A stretch of DNA of 54,599 nt. Origin: Arcanobacterium sp. (lineage in GTDB: Bacteria; Actinomycetota; Actinomycetes; Actinomycetales; Actinomycetaceae). The stretch covers positions 1-54,599 of the forward strand of contig JALELI010000092.1 in the NCBI GenBank assembly GCA_022768785.1. The letters run 5' to 3'. The position numbers and the translations under genes are program-made. Below are positions 44,877-53,471 of the stretch, one piece after another. The number at the start of each line of letters is the position of its first letter. The stretch's first letter is position 1. A model generated the notes under the pieces. It saw nothing but the letters and a program-made list of their open reading frames with translations. It was not told where the DNA came from and made no database searches.

Positions 44877-45092
44877 CACCGGCCATCAGAGGAAGAGCAA
44901 CGGGCAAATCTGGGCATCGGTTTGAGGAGCACCTGCGGTTCAAGAAGTACCCCGGAAGTGCCAGACTTCTCCGCAGGCAAATAACGGGCATACCTCACCG
45001 GAGAGGACAGTGAGGGAGAGGGCAGCGAGAAATTTACGAAGGAAAGGCAGCAGGAAATTTGCGAGCCGCTGACCACTGCCCACTTCGCGCAC
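44877..45092. other. Convergent gap between the acyltransferase and hemL
   Basis: 216 bases with no gene. It contains an imperfect direct repeat of about 20 bases (GGCAGCGAGAAATTTACGA near 45018 and GGCAGCAGGAAATTTGCGA near 45044). No clear terminator is seen for either gene. Confidence 0.4.
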
Positions 45093-46394
45093 TCACACGC
45101 TCGGATTCGCTGCCGCTGCGGCCGCAGCGGCAGCAGGCGCGGCCTCCACAATCTGCTCCACCACCTCATCGGTGTGTGCAGCTGACACAAAATATGCCTC
45201 AAACACCGATGGCGGCAAATGCACTCCCTGATCTAAGAACGCGTGGAAAAACGCAGGATATCGGAACTGCTCTTGCGCAGCCACCGCAGCGTAGCTATGA
45301 GCTTCTTCCTCGGCAAATAGCACCGAGAAGAGCGAGCCAGCCCGCTGAATATGGTGCACCACCCCAGCCGCTGTGAGCGCCTCTGAAATCCCACGAGAAA
45401 TCGCCGCAGAGGCTTCGTTCACACGCTGATATACACCAGCATCTGCCAGTTTCAAAGTAGCTATTCCCGCAGCAGTGGCCAGCGGATTCCCAGAGAGCGT
45501 GCCCGCCTGATAAACAGGGCCCACCGGCGCCAAGTAATCCATCACATCTGCCCGCCCGCCAAGCGCTGCAATGGGCATACCGCCGCCAATCACTTTGCCG
45601 AATGTGATGATGTCTGGAGAATACGGGTGCTCCTTCTGCTCCAGCCCCCAGTATCCAGATTCACTCACGCGAAACCCAGTGAGCACTTCATCGAGGATCA
45701 GCAAGGCACCCGCCGTAGCGCACGTTTCGCTCAAGAACGCATTAAATCCAGGGAGGGGAGCCACCACCCCCATATTGGCAGCAGCCGCCTCGGTGATCAC
45801 TGCAGCAATACGATCTCCATATTCTGCGAATAAAGCACTCACTGCCTCGCGGTTGTTGTACGGGAGCACTACGGTATCTGCCACTGTGCCTTTGGGTACG
45901 CCAGCAGACGCCGTCATTCCAAATGTGGCCAATCCCGAACCAGCCGCCACTAATAGCGCATCTTCATGCCCGTGATAGCAGCCCTCAAATTTCACCACTA
46001 GATCGCGGCCAGTGAACCCCCGAGCTAAACGGATCGCCGTCATCGTAGCCTCTGTGCCGGTGGAGACGAAGCGCACTTTCTCCACCGGAGCAACCCGCTC
46101 AATCACCAGCTCTGCGAGCTCCACTTCGCTCTCGGTGGGAGCGCCAAAGCTCAGCCCCCGAGCAGCAGCTGCCTGCACGGCTTCCACTACCGCTGGGTGA
46201 GCATGCCCCAGCAACGCCGGCCCCCACGAGCCAACGAGATCCAGGTATTCACGATCTTTTGAATACACATACGGCCCCTGTGCCCGCTCAATAAACACCG
46301 GAGCTCCACCCACTGAGCCAAACGCTCGCACGGGTGAATCTACGCCGCCAGGGATCACACGCTGTGCGCGCTCAAAAATATCGGGCATACTCAT
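45093..46394 (-). CDS. hemL: Glutamate-1-semialdehyde 2,1-aminomutase
   Basis: PLP enzyme that makes 5-aminolevulinate from glutamate-1-semialdehyde, the second step of C5 heme synthesis. Motifs: [19 protein letters not shown] at the N-terminus, [32 protein letters not shown], the PLP lysine in [18 protein letters not shown], and [16 protein letters not shown]. The tail is an Ala-run ([14 protein letters not shown]) encoded by a 26-bp palindrome. Its ATG overlaps the hemB stop (ATGA); a second ATG two codons later (46388) has better spacing from AAAGGA. It is the last gene of the hemE-to-hemL unit. Confidence 0.96.
   Translation of the reverse strand: MSMPDIFERAQRVIPGGVDSPVRAFGSVGGAPVFIERAQGPYVYSKDREYLDLVGSWGPALLGHAHPAVVEAVQAAAARGLSFGAPTESEVELAELVIERVAPVEKVRFVSTGTEATMTAIRLARGFTGRDLVVKFEGCYHGHEDALLVAAGSGLATFGMTASAGVPKGTVADTVVLPYNNREAVSALFAEYGDRIAAVITEAAAANMGVVAPLPGFNAFLSETCATAGALLILDEVLTGFRVSESGYWGLEQKEHPYSPDIITFGKVIGGGMPIAALGGRADVMDYLAPVGPVYQAGTLSGNPLATAAGIATLKLADAGVYQRVNEASAAISRGISEALTAAGVVHHIQRAGSLFSVLFAEEEAHSYAAVAAQEQFRYPAFFHAFLDQGVHLPPSVFEAYFVSAAHTDEVVEQIVEAAPAAAAAAAAANPSV
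45109..45134. repeat. 26-bp perfect palindrome in the hemL tail
   Basis: GCTGCCGCTGCGG (45109-45121) is followed at once by its reverse complement (45122-45134). It encodes most of the polyalanine run just before the hemL stop. No U tract follows. Confidence 0.9.
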
Positions 46395-47395
46395 ATCCTT
46401 TCGGTGCTCGTTTTTTCGGTGCTCGCGCCACCGCCAAGCATGCGTGCCACTTCAGTGGCCCAATACGTGCAAATAATGCGGGCACCGGCGCGCCACACAG
46501 CCGTGATAGATTCGGCAATGAGCCGCTCCCGATCAACCCACCCATGTGCAGCTGCAGCTTCAAGCATCGCATATTCACCAGACACTTGATATGCAGCCAC
46601 AGGGGCGTGAATAGCGCCAGCCACATCAGCCACCACATCGAGATAGTAGCCAGCGGGCTTCACCATCACGATATCCGCCCCCTGCTCCAAATCGAGCTCC
46701 ACCTCGATCATGGCCTCACGCCGGTTTGCGGGATCCATTTGATAAGCTCGGCGGTCCCCTTTGAGCTGCGAATCCACAGCCTCACGGAATGGCCCGTAGA
46801 ATCCCGAAGCATATTTAGCAGCATACGAGAGAATAGCTACATCGGGGAATCCCGCTGCATCGAGAGCCTCACGGCACGCCGCCACCTGGCCGTCCATCAT
46901 TCCTGAAAGCCCCAGCATGTGTGCACCAGAACGCGCCTGCACCACTGCCATACGAGCATAGATATCGAGTGTGGCATCGTTATCTACCTCACCTTGATCA
47001 TTCAGCACCCCACAGTGCCCGTGGCTAGTGAATTCGTCTAAACACAAATCTGCAATAATCACCGCCGAATCGCCCACTGCCTCCCGCAGTGCCGCAAGGC
47101 CTCGGTTGAGAATGCCATTAGGATCCACGGCGGCGGAGCCTTGATCGTCGTAAGTGGCTGGAATGCCAAACAGCATCAAGCCTCCCACGCCAGCGGCCAC
47201 CGCCTCGCGGGCTGCTACCACCAGCGAATCTATCGTATGCTGCAGCACGCCAGGCATTGCTTCCACCGGTTGTGGCTCGGTGATCCCCTCTCGCACAAAC
47301 ATTGGCAGCACTAAATTTCCTGGGCGCAGTGAGCCTTCTCGCACCAGTGAGCGCAGAGCAGCCGTTTTCCTGAGCCTGCGAGGCCTGTGAAGCAT
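46391..47395 (-). CDS. hemB: Delta-aminolevulinic acid dehydratase (porphobilinogen synthase)
   Basis: Condenses two 5-aminolevulinates into porphobilinogen. The 334-residue sequence shows [15 protein letters not shown], the metal site [16 protein letters not shown] and the Schiff-base lysine in [15 protein letters not shown]. In the metal site the first and third ligands are Cys but the second is Asp, a mixed type between the zinc (three Cys) and magnesium (Asp/Ala) forms. The ATG at 47395 is chosen because GGAAAGGA lies five bases upstream; an in-frame TTG at 47434 would add 13 residues. A gap of 104 bases separates it from hemD. Confidence 0.95.
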   Translation of the reverse strand: MLHRPRRLRKTAALRSLVREGSLRPGNLVLPMFVREGITEPQPVEAMPGVLQHTIDSLVVAAREAVAAGVGGLMLFGIPATYDDQGSAAVDPNGILNRGLAALREAVGDSAVIIADLCLDEFTSHGHCGVLNDQGEVDNDATLDIYARMAVVQARSGAHMLGLSGMMDGQVAACREALDAAGFPDVAILSYAAKYASGFYGPFREAVDSQLKGDRRAYQMDPANRREAMIEVELDLEQGADIVMVKPAGYYLDVVADVAGAIHAPVAAYQVSGEYAMLEAAAAHGWVDRERLIAESITAVWRAGARIICTYWATEVARMLGGGASTEKTSTERI

Positions 47396-47499
47396 GATGA
47401 TCCTTTCCGGTGTTTCATTTCCCTTGCGATACAACTTCTGTAACAGTTCAAATCTTACGCCGTGCTAAGAAGCCTGGGTGGTGCTAGTTGAGGCGCCTA

Positions 47500-48552
47500 T
47501 CAACTTCGGCCCATTGCCAACGCTTGATCCACTGCATACGCCACATCTTTTTTGTGAGTAGACGCCGCTTGGCTAGCCACCTGTAACCCTGCTGCGCGTA
47601 TCGCACGAGCTGTGGGAGCGCCAATGGCCACGAGCGGAGGAATCTCTGGGGAAAGCCCCTGAGCGATCGCCACAGGCAGATAATGGACGGCGAGTGCCTG
47701 AGCTGCCGAGCTAGAAGTCACCACGATCACTGCGGGGTGAGAGGCCACTAGGCGCTCCACCCCTTCCACATCTGGCTCTGTGGCATACACATTCACACGC
47801 TGCACGCGATAGCCACGCTTCAAAAGCCCATTTTCTAAATCTGATGACGCGAGAGCCGAGGCTGGGAAGATCACTAACGGGGCATCCATATGAGCACTGA
47901 GATCCTGCACAGCAGGAAACGCCCCTACCAGTGCCTTCGCGCTCGCAGGTGGGGGGCCCACAAGAGCCGGATTCACCGGGCTCTGCGCCGCAGTGGCCGC
48001 ACCCACACAAGCCACCCGCAACTGCGCCGGAATAGGAATGCCCGCTTGAGCTAACACTGTAAACGTAAACCCCGAGGTGACGGCTAGCCATGTGGGAGAT
48101 CCACTAGCTAGCCCACCCTTTTGGGCTATCTCGCCCGTTTGGCTTGCCGCAAATGGTTTCCTGGATTCTCCCGCGTTTTGCTCCCCGGATTCTCCCACGC
48201 CGCCAATTCCTCGAAGATCCGCACCAGCATTTTCTGAAACGTTGATTTTTGGCACGCTGAAAGTCTCTGCACCCCCAAGATCACGAGTTAGGCTATCAGC
48301 AGCTGCGATGCCAGCAAAGATAGCCGCTAGCTGCCGGCAACCTTCGGGAAGCATTCTTCTGCGCGTCACCGGAGCTGCTATCCACCCGCGGGCTAGCTCC
48401 CCTCCAGCGCGCGTGATGGCAACTCGTGGAGTACCCATGCGTGCCCCTTCACTGGTGCAGCCATCTGCCGCAGCACATTCATCATCTCTGGCGAGCTCTC
48501 CTGCCCACCCGTGTGCACCACTGCTTGATTCTTGATGCTGCCCCAAGCTCAC
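47500..48552 (-). CDS. hemD: Uroporphyrinogen-III synthase
   Basis: Closes and inverts hydroxymethylbilane to uroporphyrinogen III. HemD proteins diverge strongly; the call rests on position after hemC and on features such as GTPRVAITRAGGELA (about 40-54), RVACVGAATAAQ, YRVQRVNVYATEP and VIVVTSSSAAQALAVHYLP with PLVAIGAPTARAIRAAGL. At 350 residues it is longer than the usual 250-270: residues 1-38 are a Gly/Ala/Glu-rich extension, and about 90-152 (48097-48285) a Gly/Ser/Glu-rich insertion. CAGGAG lies six bases before the GTG start. It begins 24 bases after hemC. Confidence 0.85.
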   Translation of the reverse strand: MSLGQHQESSSGAHGWAGELARDDECAAADGCTSEGARMGTPRVAITRAGGELARGWIAAPVTRRRMLPEGCRQLAAIFAGIAAADSLTRDLGGAETFSVPKINVSENAGADLRGIGGVGESGEQNAGESRKPFAASQTGEIAQKGGLASGSPTWLAVTSGFTFTVLAQAGIPIPAQLRVACVGAATAAQSPVNPALVGPPPASAKALVGAFPAVQDLSAHMDAPLVIFPASALASSDLENGLLKRGYRVQRVNVYATEPDVEGVERLVASHPAVIVVTSSSAAQALAVHYLPVAIAQGLSPEIPPLVAIGAPTARAIRAAGLQVASQAASTHKKDVAYAVDQALAMGRS

Positions 48553-48576
48553 GCTTTACTCCTGCTCGCCTGTGTG

Positions 48577-49695
48577 CTACAGCACCACTCGTTGAAGATC
48601 TCCATCGCTCTGGGGTTTAGTCAAGGCCCCCAATCCAGGCACTGCCACCGCTTTAGGCACTGCTGCCGCTTTAGGCACTGCCATCGCTGATCCGAGCACA
48701 GCCCCCACTCCCGCATCGCGGAATCGCGCTGCTAGTTCTGCTGCGGCTGCAGCAGAACTAGCAGCCTGCACTCGAATATCCACCACCATCGATGCTGCCA
48801 CCGGCGATGGGTGCGCATGCAGCTGCCCCTCCCCTAGCTCATGGCTCGCGTGAAGCTCCGATGGAGTGTTGCCGGTGCGGCGCTGCTGCAAAGAGGGAGT
48901 ATCCACATCACTCTGCGAAAAATCTGCGCCGCCCAGATAGCGCCCATGTAGCGTGAGGCCTGCTGCGTGAGCGCGGCCCAGCACCCCCACAGGAGTGGTG
49001 CAGCCCGCTCCAATAGCTGCCATAAATGCACGTTCGGCAGCCACTTCCCGCTCGGTTAGCTCATCAGCTACAAGAGATATTGCCGCAGCAGCCCACCCGC
49101 CTTTCACAGCTTCTACGCCCAATGCTCCCTGGCCCGCAGCTGGCACAAAATCTTCCACGCTGAGATCTTCTCCGCCCTCAATTCCGAGCCGATTCAACCC
49201 TGCGCGAGCCAGGATCACGCCGTCGAGATCTTGCTCAATGCGCGCAAGCCGGGTGGGCACATTGCCTCGAATTGGCACGATCTGCACATCTGGGCGTACT
49301 GCAGCTAGCTGGACGGCTCGACGCGGAGAACCAGTGCCCACTCGTGCACCTCGGGGAAGCTGCGCAAAAGGCATGTGCCCATAGAACACATCAGCCGGAT
49401 TTTCACGGCGCGGATAGGCAATCTCTAACTCTGCGTGATCGGCTGCCGGAAGATCTTTCGAAGAGTGCACCACTACATCGCACTCTCCTGCGAGAAGGGC
49501 TGCGCGCACTGCCCCTGTGAAGAGCCCCGAGCCTCCCACCTCGTGCAACGGCTGGCGGTTCACATCTCCTTTCGTGGTGATTCCCACGATCTGGAATCCC
49601 GACAACCCCGCAGCAGCAACTATATCGGCCGCGATTGCTTGCGCCTGCGCCAACGCTAACGCAGAGGTTCGAGTGCCCACTCGTAAAACCGCCAC
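48577..49695 (-). CDS. hemC: Hydroxymethylbilane synthase (porphobilinogen deaminase)
   Basis: Links four porphobilinogens. The 372 residues include VGTRTSALALAQAQ (6-19), the substrate/cofactor region VVVHSSKDLPA (75-85), PRRAVQLAAVRPDVQIVPIRGNV and the dipyrromethane cysteine in AIGAGCTTPVGV (Cys232). About residues 256-302 (48790-48930) form an extra polar loop in the C-terminal domain, and the last 35 residues carry a VPKA-type repeat encoded by an 18-bp tandem repeat. GTG at 49695 follows GGGAGATAGCGCA, four bases after hemG. Confidence 0.95.
   Translation of the reverse strand: MAVLRVGTRTSALALAQAQAIAADIVAAAGLSGFQIVGITTKGDVNRQPLHEVGGSGLFTGAVRAALLAGECDVVVHSSKDLPAADHAELEIAYPRRENPADVFYGHMPFAQLPRGARVGTGSPRRAVQLAAVRPDVQIVPIRGNVPTRLARIEQDLDGVILARAGLNRLGIEGGEDLSVEDFVPAAGQGALGVEAVKGGWAAAAISLVADELTEREVAAERAFMAAIGAGCTTPVGVLGRAHAAGLTLHGRYLGGADFSQSDVDTPSLQQRRTGNTPSELHASHELGEGQLHAHPSPVAASMVVDIRVQAASSAAAAAELAARFRDAGVGAVLGSAMAVPKAAAVPKAVAVPGLGALTKPQSDGDLQRVVL
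48638..48691 (+). repeat. 18-bp tandem repeat in the hemC 3' end
   Basis: Three units begin at 48638, 48656 and 48674, each starting GGCACTGC. The first two differ at two bases; the third is more diverged at its end. Each encodes six residues of the Val-Pro-Lys-Ala pattern in the HemC tail. Confidence 0.85.
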
Positions 49696-49699
49696 TGCG

Positions 49700-50977
49700 C
49701 TATCTCCCTAGAATCCGATCGGCTTCTGCTAGTGCATGTGGGAGCACCGCCGATATCCCTGATCCGGCTCGCCATACCCCCACCACAGATACTCCTGGAG
49801 GCGGGGTGAGCGCCCGCGCCCACCGGCGTAATTCTGGGGTAGAAGGAGTGAGAGCTCCACCCCAACGGAGCACATAGGAATCCACAAGCTGAGTAGAATT
49901 CAGCGGCACATCGAGCAGCTGCGACGCATCAACGAGTGCCTGCTCTACAGGAATCTGTTCATTCACTGCATACGATACCCGCAAAAACTCATAGTCACTC
50001 ACCTCCCGCAGCCATGGCCATTTATGGCTCATGTGCGAAAGTGCTTTGGCCCGCGCCGCTCCCTGCGCCGTCAATAGCCCTGAGCCGCGAGGTGCTTCTC
50101 GCAGCGCGGGAGCGTTGAGCACGAGATTCACATGAGTGGTGAGCCGGCCTGAAGGAAGGGCAATCGGCTCGCAATGCATCACCCCGGGCAGCAGATCGAG
50201 AGCTCGCGCCACTCCGGTGGCTACCACGATCTCTTCCACCCGCACAGTGCGCTGCCGCCCAGCGATTTCCACATCAATCTCTCCTGGCCGAATTGCACGC
50301 ACCCGTGCCCCGGTATGGATCTGCGCTCCTGCTTCTTGCGCTAGCTCTGCGAGCCGCAGCGGTAAGCGGCTCATTCCGCCCACCACTGAAGCAATTGCGG
50401 GGCCATGCAGCCCGGCCTTCACCGCCGCGGATAAAGTGCCGAATTTTTTGAAATTTTCTGCAATCACCGGATCAAGAGCGAGATTATCTGGGTGAGTGGA
50501 ATAGATAGCGCTCACAATCGGAGCCACCACCTTATCCACCAGCTCGTTTCCCATGCGCGCTCGCACCAGCTGCCCCAGTGTGGCACTTTCTGCGCCCACG
50601 CTCGCCGGCAACTCTAAATCTTGTGCCACCCGCTGCGGGTCGCGGAGCAAGCTCACAATATCGGGGTTAAACGGATCAGCAGGAATTCCCACTGTGGCAT
50701 TCTCTGGGATCGGAAAAGCCTCCCCATCGAAAATCCACGATCTGCCATTAGGGAGAAGTGTGGTGAGCCCGAGGCTCTCAATATATGAGGTGACGTTCGG
50801 ATCGCGCCGCGTGTATGCATCTGCACCAAAATCCACATGCACTCCGCCAAGAAATCCTTGCGGGATTAGCCCTCCTAGATTTGATCGTTCTTCGAAGAGG
50901 CTCACCTCTGCTCCGGCTTCGGCAAGTTCCTTAGCCATCGTTAAGCCAGCGAGCCCGCCTCCAATGATTCCGATCAT
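49700..50977 (-). CDS. hemG: Coproporphyrinogen III / protoporphyrinogen IX oxidase (HemY type, FAD)
   Basis: FAD-dependent, oxygen-using oxidase of the HemY family (also called hemY or cgoX). In Actinobacteria it oxidises coproporphyrinogen III to coproporphyrin III. The dinucleotide fold opens with IGIIGGGLAGLTMAKELAEAG and is followed by the FAD motif EERSNLGGLI. The middle is the membrane-associated substrate region (LVRARMGNELVDKVVAPIVSAIYSTHPDNL), and the end carries VVGVWRAGSGISAVLPHALAEAD. Length 425 is normal. Its ATG overlaps the hemE stop. I infer the coproporphyrin route because no hemN or hemF is near and hemH is of the actinobacterial kind. Confidence 0.92.
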   Translation of the reverse strand: MIGIIGGGLAGLTMAKELAEAGAEVSLFEERSNLGGLIPQGFLGGVHVDFGADAYTRRDPNVTSYIESLGLTTLLPNGRSWIFDGEAFPIPENATVGIPADPFNPDIVSLLRDPQRVAQDLELPASVGAESATLGQLVRARMGNELVDKVVAPIVSAIYSTHPDNLALDPVIAENFKKFGTLSAAVKAGLHGPAIASVVGGMSRLPLRLAELAQEAGAQIHTGARVRAIRPGEIDVEIAGRQRTVRVEEIVVATGVARALDLLPGVMHCEPIALPSGRLTTHVNLVLNAPALREAPRGSGLLTAQGAARAKALSHMSHKWPWLREVSDYEFLRVSYAVNEQIPVEQALVDASQLLDVPLNSTQLVDSYVLRWGGALTPSTPELRRWARALTPPPGVSVVGVWRAGSGISAVLPHALAEADRILGR

Positions 50978-51969
50978 GCTTTCTCCTTCACATATGCCAC
51001 CAGGCGAGTTAAAACGTCTGGATCAGTGTGCGCAGGCACTCCGTGCCCGAGATTAAGGATATGCGCAGGGGCCGCTTTCCCTTGGGCGATCACATCGTCT
51101 ACATGCTCCGCCAGCACTTCCCAAGGAGCTGCGAGCAACGCTGGGTCAATATTGCCCTGTAGGGGTTTTCCGGGCACAAGAGCTGCCGCACTGCGAAGTG
51201 GAGTGCGGTAATCCACCCCCAGCACATCGGCGTCTGCTCCCATGAGATCCAACAGGTGTGCAGTGCCCACTCCGAAATGAATCGTTGGCACAGGCAACCC
51301 ACGCAGCACCGCGCGAGAATACGGAAGCACATACCGTTCGTAGTCGGCACGAGATAGCGCTCCCGCCCACGAATCAAAAAGCTGCACAATCTGCGCTCCG
51401 CCAGCAATCTGTGCCTCTAGGAAAGCGCGTGTGAGCCGCGCACACCACCCAAGCAGCATGCTCCAGGCCTCTGGATCCGCGTACATCAGCGTACGTGCGG
51501 CCAAATGGTCACGAGAGGGCTGCCCTTCCACCACATATGCAGCCAACGTGAACGGCGCTCCGCCAAAACCAATCACCGGAACTTTTAGCTCCTGTGCAGC
51601 GAGTGCCACTGCAGTGCTGATCACGCGCATATCGCCAGGCTCGCGCGCCACCAGTGCTTCCACCTCGGCTCGGGTGCGCGTGGGAGCCTCAAAAACCGGC
51701 CCACGGCCAGATACGATGCTCACTCCTACCCCGGAGAGCTTCAAAGGAATCACGATGTCTGAGAAAAATACTGCGCCGTCCACTCCATGCCTGCGCACCG
51801 GCTGCAGTGTGAGCTCCGCCGCTAATTCTGGAATCAGGCAGGCTTCTAGCATCGAGGTGCCGGCCCGCGCGCGGCGATATTCTGGCAGGGAGCGCCCAGC
51901 TTGCCGCATAAACCACACTGGAGGAGTAGCTTGTGAATCGCCTTGGGCAGCCAAGATGAGGGGTTGCAT
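50974..51969 (-). CDS. hemE: Uroporphyrinogen decarboxylase
   Basis: Removes four carboxyls to give coproporphyrinogen III. The 331-residue barrel begins with the family signature PPVWFMRQAGRSLPEYRRAR (about 16-35), including the catalytic arginine region. It continues with AVFFSDIVIPL, IGFGGAPFTLAAYVVEG and IQLFDSWAG-like VQLFDSWAGALS. ATG at 51969 follows AAGGAAAGCT; an in-frame TTG at 51993 is in the promoter zone. It is the first gene of the minus-strand heme unit. The gap to the divergent hemA is only 86 bases and must hold both promoters; TATACC near 51987-51992 (minus) may serve hemE. Confidence 0.97.
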   Translation of the reverse strand: MQPLILAAQGDSQATPPVWFMRQAGRSLPEYRRARAGTSMLEACLIPELAAELTLQPVRRHGVDGAVFFSDIVIPLKLSGVGVSIVSGRGPVFEAPTRTRAEVEALVAREPGDMRVISTAVALAAQELKVPVIGFGGAPFTLAAYVVEGQPSRDHLAARTLMYADPEAWSMLLGWCARLTRAFLEAQIAGGAQIVQLFDSWAGALSRADYERYVLPYSRAVLRGLPVPTIHFGVGTAHLLDLMGADADVLGVDYRTPLRSAAALVPGKPLQGNIDPALLAAPWEVLAEHVDDVIAQGKAAPAHILNLGHGVPAHTDPDVLTRLVAYVKEKA

Positions 51970-52018
51970 AGCTTTCCTTGCTAGGTATACCAAATATGCA
52001 CTAGACAGGCGCTACCCA

Positions 52019-52049
52019 TTGGACACCGTCTATCTTCAGAGGCCATAAT
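52019..52049 (+). promoter_or_regulatory. hemA: hemA promoter, leaderless arrangement
   Basis: TTGGAC (52019-52024) and CATAAT (52044-52049) are recognisable -35 and -10 boxes with a 19-base spacer. CATAAT ends six bases before the ATG at 52056. No Shine-Dalgarno is present. This is the best promoter of the leaderless group. Confidence 0.65.
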
Positions 52050-52055
52050 CATAAC

Positions 52056-53471
52056 ATGCCTTTGAACGTGTTGACTGCGAGCTACCGCGCTTTCGATACG
52101 TCACAAATTGAGGCCATCGCGCAGTATGCCGAAACTTTCACCGCGCAGCTGCGCGCTTCTCATTCCATCGCTGGCTTCGTGTTGCTCTCCACCTGCAATA
52201 GGTTCGAGCTGTATCTAGATTCTTCCGCTAGCACAGCTCACGCGCTAGCAGCCGATTTTTCTCATGGAGCTGCCCAGCCACTCGATGTGCTCTCCGGGCC
52301 AATGGCCACTCGGCACCTTTACGAAGTGGCAGCTGGCCTCGATTCTATGGTGGTGGGTGAACGAGAGATTGTGGGGCAATTGCGCCGTGCACTCGATGAG
52401 GCACGTGCCAACGGCACCACTACAAAACTAATAGAGACGATCTGGCGAGGAGCGCTGCGCATGGCTCGCCGTATTTCCGCGCAGACGTCTATCTCTGCTG
52501 CAGGCCGCTCAATCGTGGGCACAGCACTCGATATGGTAGAGCAACGGGCGGTTTCGGGCGCTTTTGCTGTGCCCACATGGGAGCATGCTTCCGTGCTCCT
52601 CGTGGGCACCGGCGCATATGCGGGGGCCACTGTGGCTGCGCTCCGCGAGCGCGGAGCCACCAATATCGCCGTATGGTCTGCCTCTGGAAGAGCAACTGCT
52701 TTCGCAGCACATCACGATGTGGAGGCCACGCTCACACTTGATCTTTCCACCCCACACGTGGTGATCCTCTGCAGAGGGATCGGCTCTCCGGTGATCACCG
52801 CAGCAATGCTCGCGCAAATAATGCCCACGCGCTCCCCTATCGTGCTCATTGATTTGGCACGCCGGCGCGATGTGGAAGCTGAAGCCAGCACCATTCCAGG
52901 GGTGCGGCTGATCACGTTAGATTCTATTCGAGCTCATGTGCCTGCTATCGCCGCTGATGCTGTGGCTCAAGTGCGAGAAATCGTGGAGAGCAGCCTCACC
53001 GCGCTCACCAACGAGCGGCGCGAGCGGGCAATGGATCCGGTGATCGCCGGAATTCACACCCAGCTTGCCGAGTTGCTTGAAGCGGAGCGGGCAAAGTTTC
53101 ATACGGGAGACACTATCGATGCCGCAGAAGCTATTAGCGCCCTCGAGCATTTTACGTCTGTGCTCGCCTACCGCTATGCACGGGCTGCTCGCGCTGCCGC
53201 CACTTCCTATCATGCCCACGAATTTCACCATGCGGCGCAGTTAGTGTTTGGCATTGATCTGCCCCTGCCAGATTCTGATGCCGATGTGGCGGCATGCCCT
53301 TATCAAGAGCGCGATCCGCTCGCAGCCTCCGCAGCTACTGCCGTTCCTACGGATATGCCAATCCCTGCAGATACCGCAGATACTGCAGAGGCTGGAACTT
53401 CCGCGAAAGTTCCAGCCTCTGTGGCGCCTGCGAATGGCGCAGCCACTACAGAGCGGAGATGCTGTGGCTAA
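52056..53471 (+). CDS. hemA: Glutamyl-tRNA reductase
   Basis: NADPH-dependent reduction of glutamyl-tRNA(Glu), the first committed step of C5 heme synthesis. Signatures: the catalytic Cys47 in LLSTCNRFELYL, GLDSMVVGEREIVGQLRRALDEA, the Rossmann loop VLLVGTGAYAGATVAALRERG, and the dimerisation helix ending near 405. The normal protein would end there; instead about 60 Ala/Pro/Thr-rich residues follow, closing with TTERRCCG. A strong DNA hairpin (53386-53421) lies in this tail. HemA is leaderless and its stop codon overlaps the hemH start. It is divergent to hemE. Confidence 0.95.
   Translation: MPLNVLTASYRAFDTSQIEAIAQYAETFTAQLRASHSIAGFVLLSTCNRFELYLDSSASTAHALAADFSHGAAQPLDVLSGPMATRHLYEVAAGLDSMVVGEREIVGQLRRALDEARANGTTTKLIETIWRGALRMARRISAQTSISAAGRSIVGTALDMVEQRAVSGAFAVPTWEHASVLLVGTGAYAGATVAALRERGATNIAVWSASGRATAFAAHHDVEATLTLDLSTPHVVILCRGIGSPVITAAMLAQIMPTRSPIVLIDLARRRDVEAEASTIPGVRLITLDSIRAHVPAIAADAVAQVREIVESSLTALTNERRERAMDPVIAGIHTQLAELLEAERAKFHTGDTIDAAEAISALEHFTSVLAYRYARAARAAATSYHAHEFHHAAQLVFGIDLPLPDSDADVAACPYQERDPLAASAATAVPTDMPIPADTADTAEAGTSAKVPASVAPANGAATTERRCCG
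53386..53421 (+). other. Perfect 15-bp hairpin at the hemA/hemH junction
   Basis: CAGAGGCTGGAACTT (53386-53400) pairs exactly with AAGTTCCAGCCTCTG (53407-53421) across a six-base loop, 42 bases before the hemH GTG. It is inside the hemA reading frame and has no U tract. It may set hemH expression or RNA stability. Confidence 0.9.
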
